Positions 61,100-64,000 of a stretch of 64,000 bases of DNA are shown here, one piece after another (within the stretch, counting starts at the first letter, position 1; the number at the start of each line of letters is the position of its first letter). A model generated the notes under the pieces. That model saw nothing but the letters and a program-made list of their open reading frames with translations, did no database searches and was not told the origin of the DNA. The position numbers were made by a program, and so were the translations under genes. Origin of the DNA: Rhodospirillales bacterium (GTDB lineage Bacteria; Pseudomonadota; Alphaproteobacteria; Micavibrionales; Micavibrionaceae); contig JACKIV010000001.1 in assembly GCA_020638285.1 (NCBI GenBank), forward strand, positions 62,001 to 126,000, given 5' to 3'.

Positions 61100-62866
61100 C
61101 TACATCCGCTCCGGCACGCCGATCCCCAAAAGGTCCAGCGTCTTTTCCAGTGTGCGGCAGGTCAGGGCGCACAAGGCCAGACGACTGGCGCGCAAGGACT
61201 CATCCGGCTCCGGCAAAATCGGACAAGCGGCGTAAAATCCGCTGAACTGCTGGGCCAGACGCCAGGCGTAATCGCACAGATGATGCGGCGCGTCGTGGCG
61301 CAGTCCAGCCTCGAACGCATCCGGGAAATCCGCCAGAACAAAAGCCAGCGCCCGGTCCGGGTCGTGCAGCACAAAATTTCCGGACGGCGCGAATCCGCGC
61401 TCCGCCGCTTTACGCAGCAAGGACTTGATCCGCACCGCCTGATAGAGCAGATAAGGCCCGGTCTTGCCCTCGAACCGTGTCATGCGGTCCAGATCAAAAA
61501 CATAATCGGCGGTTCGGTTATTGTGCAGATCGGCGAATTTGATGGCGGCCACGGCGACCTTGTGTGCGATGTCCTCCACTTCGTCCGCGTCCATGTCCCG
61601 GCCAATTTCAGCCTCGGCAATCCGCGCACGAGCCTTCTCAAGCCCCATGGCGATGAGGTCTTCGAGCTTCATGATCCCGCCCTCGCGGGTCTTGAAGGGC
61701 TTGCCGTCCGTCCCGTTCATCGTGCCGAAACCGGCATGGGTCAGATCCATGTTTTCAGGCGCAATGCGAGACAGACGCGCCGCACGGAAAACCTGCTCGA
61801 AATGCAAGGACTGGCGCTGGTCCACCACATACAAAATCCGGTCCGGGGCATAACGCTCCACCCGTTCGGCCACGGTCGCAAGGTCCGTCGTGCCGTACAT
61901 CACCGCGCCGTCTGTCTTGTACAGCATCAAAGGCGGCATCTCTTTTTTGTCGTCGTTGCGCGCAACGGGAATGACCAGAGCGCCTTCGCTCTCCAGCGCC
62001 CATCCGCCAGCGCGCAGATCCCGGACCATCGGGCCGATGCGGTCGTGAACGTCAGATTCGCCTTTCCACAGATCGAAGAAAACATTCAGAGCGCCGAAAT
62101 TTTTCTTCATGCCCTCAACGGACACATCCACAATGTGCCGCCACAAAGCGCGGTATCCGGGGCGGCCCGATTGAAGCTCCACCGTCGCGTGGCGGGCCAG
62201 TTCCATACGGGCCGGATCGGCTTTGCAAGCCTTGGAGGCCGTCGGATAGATTTCCTCCAGCGCTTCGAAGGTAAAGGGCGGCTCCTTCGGATACGGCCCG
62301 GAAAAAATCGCGTCGAAATAGGGCCATTCGGGGTGACGGCGCGCGCACTCGCTGATGACCTGACCCATCTGAAGGCCCCAGTCGCCCATGTGAATGTCGC
62401 CAATGGTTCTGTATCCCGAGAACAGATACATTCGGCGCAGGGAATCGCCGATAATTCCGGCGCGCAGATGCCCGACATGCATGGGCTTGGCCACGTTCGG
62501 CCCGCCGTAATCCAGAACGATCGTTTTGCCTGCGCCCTTGTCCGCAACGCCCAGTTGTTCGTCGGCAACCAGCGCGGCCAGATGGTCCGCCAGCGCCGCA
62601 TCCGTCACGTCCAGATTGATGAAGCCCGGTCCGGCCAGATCAATTTTTGCAAAGATCGGCTCGGCCTTCAGGCGGTCCGCGATGTCCTGCGCCACTTCAC
62701 GCGGAGGACGTTTGAGGGCTTTGGCGGCGGCCAGCGCTCCGTTGCACTGAAACTGGCACAGATCGGGCCGGTCCGACATCCGGACGGTTCCAAAGGACTC
62801 ATCCAGACCCGCCGCCCGGAAATGCACCGAGACGATGGACGTCAGTTTTTCCGCCAGAGACGACAT
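61100..62866 (-). CDS. argS: Arginyl-tRNA synthetase
   Basis: 588 residues, class I. HIGH-type motif in AKPMHVGHLRAG; the N-terminal Add1-like domain for tRNA D-loop recognition; GTMNGTDGKPFKTREGGIMKLEDL (KMSKS replaced by the usual ArgRS variant); C-terminal anticodon-binding helices ending LDLLGIGVPERM. It charges tRNA-Arg and needs the tRNA for activation. Its start is nine bases from the end of the next gene on the same strand. Confidence 0.97.
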   Translation of the reverse strand: MSSLAEKLTSIVSVHFRAAGLDESFGTVRMSDRPDLCQFQCNGALAAAKALKRPPREVAQDIADRLKAEPIFAKIDLAGPGFINLDVTDAALADHLAALVADEQLGVADKGAGKTIVLDYGGPNVAKPMHVGHLRAGIIGDSLRRMYLFSGYRTIGDIHMGDWGLQMGQVISECARRHPEWPYFDAIFSGPYPKEPPFTFEALEEIYPTASKACKADPARMELARHATVELQSGRPGYRALWRHIVDVSVEGMKKNFGALNVFFDLWKGESDVHDRIGPMVRDLRAGGWALESEGALVIPVARNDDKKEMPPLMLYKTDGAVMYGTTDLATVAERVERYAPDRILYVVDQRQSLHFEQVFRAARLSRIAPENMDLTHAGFGTMNGTDGKPFKTREGGIMKLEDLIAMGLEKARARIAEAEIGRDMDADEVEDIAHKVAVAAIKFADLHNNRTADYVFDLDRMTRFEGKTGPYLLYQAVRIKSLLRKAAERGFAPSGNFVLHDPDRALAFVLADFPDAFEAGLRHDAPHHLCDYAWRLAQQFSGFYAACPILPEPDESLRASRLALCALTCRTLEKTLDLLGIGVPERM

Positions 62867-62875
62867 GAACGCCCC

Positions 62876-63253
62876 CTATTCCTGCGGGGCGCTTTCGGTG
62901 TCAGGGCGGCGGCGACGCTGGATACGGCTGACCGTGACACCCCCGGGAGCAGGGGATCCCGAAGACGCCACAGGCGGTGCCCGGTTTCCGGTATCATCGT
63001 CTTGCTGCGGCGCCTGTTGGACCCGTCCGCGCGCGGCGCGATGAGGCGGAATCGGAATGGGGCGCTGGGCCAGTTCTTCCCGCTCGCTGATGGCCAGTTC
63101 GACCTCAAGGCGCGAGGCCACTTTGCGCAGCGCATGAATGGCTTCCTGCATGTTTTCGCGGGTTTCGCCATCGTGGCGGTTCTTCGACCAGACCTCATAG
63201 CTCCGGATGCATTCGTCCGCCGTGTCGCGGAGTCTTTTTTCAATTTCGTCCAT
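62876..63253 (-). CDS. Small helical protein with basic Pro-rich tail
   Basis: 125 residues from ATG 63253. The N-terminal half is helical (MDEIEKRLRDTADECIRSYE, MQEAIHALRKVASRLEVELA). The C-terminal half is Pro/Arg/Gln-rich and probably disordered. It lies nine bases upstream of argS. Its helical core loosely resembles the protein at 41581-41880. No family recognised. Confidence 0.65.
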   Translation of the reverse strand: MDEIEKRLRDTADECIRSYEVWSKNRHDGETRENMQEAIHALRKVASRLEVELAISEREELAQRPIPIPPHRAARGRVQQAPQQDDDTGNRAPPVASSGSPAPGGVTVSRIQRRRRPDTESAPQE

Positions 63254-63373
63254 AGAGAGGCTCTTTTGTCTTTCTGCCTGGGGCTTATCCTGAAATCGGG
63301 AAGGGACACCATACAGCGAACCCCGCCTCGCCGCAAGCATTCTGTGCCTTGCGTCCTCCTTCACAGGGCAGGC

Positions 63374-63565
63374 CTATGTTTTCCTGAAGAAAGAATCCGC
63401 AGCAGCCCGGTGGCTTTCCTTGCGGGCGATTTCGGCTTCTACCCGGCGGATTTCGATTTTCATCTCTTCGATATAGGCGCGCAGCTCGTCGATCGACATT
63501 TTGTCAAGCGGGCGCAGAGCAGCCGGCTTTTTTACAGGGGAAAGATCGTCTTCGGTCAAGGCCAT
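63374..63565 (-). CDS. DUF1192 family protein
   Basis: 63 residues with the family pattern LDKMSIDELRAYIEEMKIEI, followed by RRVEAEIARKESHRAAADSFF: a short helical hairpin, probably a coiled coil. DUF1192 (PF06698) is a short alphaproteobacterial family of unknown function. GGAAG precedes ATG 63565. Same strand as the next gene and argS. Confidence 0.85.
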   Translation of the reverse strand: MALTEDDLSPVKKPAALRPLDKMSIDELRAYIEEMKIEIRRVEAEIARKESHRAAADSFFRKT

Positions 63566-63651
63566 GGGGGTTTCTTCCTTAAAAAATCCCGGATTTTTCC
63601 AATAATATAGCTCCTTGAATTGAAAATTGTACAGAGCGGAGCGTTCGGTTT

Positions 63652-63733
63652 TTTTACCACGAAGACACGAAGACTCAAAGTTTTGATCGTCCTGTCAGTC
63701 TCTTCGTGTCTTTGCGCCTTCGTGGTGAAAAAG
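63652..63733. repeat. Inverted pair of CCACGAAGACACGAAG elements
   Basis: ACCACGAAGACACGAAG (63656-63672) faces CTTCGTGTCTTTGCGCC plus TTCGTGGTG (63702-63728) across about 30 bp, forming a long potential hairpin. A single reverse copy lies at 38496-38523. The rest of the gap 63566-63903 shows no gene. Confidence 0.85.
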
Positions 63734-63903
63734 TCAGGAGGAGCGCAAAACCTGTGTGATTTTTAACTTAAATGGCTATAGCAGCGCAGGGGCCAACAGA
63801 CAACACGTCACGATTTTGCTTGCCTTTGCCCCGTCTTTGCGGTGAAAACGAACGGGAGATGTGTAAAAATGCGGCGATGAACCGGATCGAAAGGAAAAAA
63901 CCC

Positions 63904-64000
63904 ATGTTCACCCTTGAGGGAAAAACGGCGCTTGTGACCGGAGCCACGGGCGGAATCGGCGAGGCCATCGCGCGGGCGCTCCACGGCGCCGGGGCGGTTG
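63904..64000 (+). CDS. SDR family, 3-oxoacyl-ACP reductase-like (5' end only)
   Basis: Starts at ATG 63904 (AAAGGA upstream) and runs off the window. The first 32 residues are MFTLEGKTALVTGATGGIGE and AIARALHGAGAV, the glycine-rich NAD(P) motif of FabG-type short-chain dehydrogenases. FabG is the most likely identity, but the catalytic part is not seen. Confidence 0.7.
   Translation, partial: MFTLEGKTALVTGATGGIGEAIARALHGAGAV

Overview
The window is a gene-dense, moderately GC-rich stretch of an alphaproteobacterial chromosome. The placement rests on a MipZ division-site ATPase, DUF2336 and DUF1192 proteins, endonuclease-type MutL with the DQHA motif, and an LRRK-type micro-protein near murA. 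Type IVB coupling genes (dotM/dotL) and PilV-like pilins on the chromosome would fit a predatory or host-associated lineage such as Micavibrionales, but that is inference. No rRNA, CRISPR array, transposase or integrase was seen. One tRNA is present.

Layout. 1-6.8 kb: the 3' end of a hybrid sensor kinase, two divergent paralogous small proteins, rlmE, a DUF2336 gene, argD and an orphan 161-aa gene. 7.0-12.9 kb: three consecutive PilV/shufflon-type pilin-like genes. The first ends in a tail of about 263 residues made almost only of Ala/Asp/Ser/Val/Thr. The third has a second, in-frame copy of its tail motif after its stop. 13-32 kb: mostly housekeeping (lepA, leuS, ilvD, DnaJ-like, mipZ, aminopeptidase P, mutL, tRNA-Met, rsfS, alaS, kup), interrupted by a TIKI/ChaN-like orphan at 17.5-18.6 kb. 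32-45 kb: a mosaic of host genes (pepN, recF, dcd), isolated phage-type genes (YqaJ exonuclease, T7-type tail spike, terminase large subunit), small secreted proteins and many intergenic repeats. 45-55.5 kb: murA with a repeat-derived N-terminus, a cupin, a tandem pair of small paralogs, then a leftward dTDP-rhamnose operon with two RmlB-type genes leading into rlmJ and rarA. 55.8-61.1 kb: dotM/icmP, an unknown membrane protein, dotL/icmO and a pilin-like gene. 61.1-64 kb: argS, two small genes and the 5' end of a fabG-like gene.

How the parts may work together. IncI-type plasmids combine a Dot/Icm-related transfer apparatus (TrbA/TrbC resemble DotM/DotL) with a type IV thin pilus whose tip adhesin PilV is diversified by a shufflon. 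This chromosome has relatives of both components in one window, so a surface-recognition plus protein-translocation apparatus is a reasonable inference. The dotL reading frame contains a stretch of about 25 codons in the wrong frame, flanked by two apparent compensating indels. This needs raw-read confirmation.

Repeats are a second theme: a family of CCCTCTCCCC palindromes (one pair translated inside murA), CCCCGC hairpins, ACCACGAAGACACGAAG-type and CACAGAGGACACAGAG-type elements, an 82-bp duplicated promoter block and a 76-bp direct repeat.
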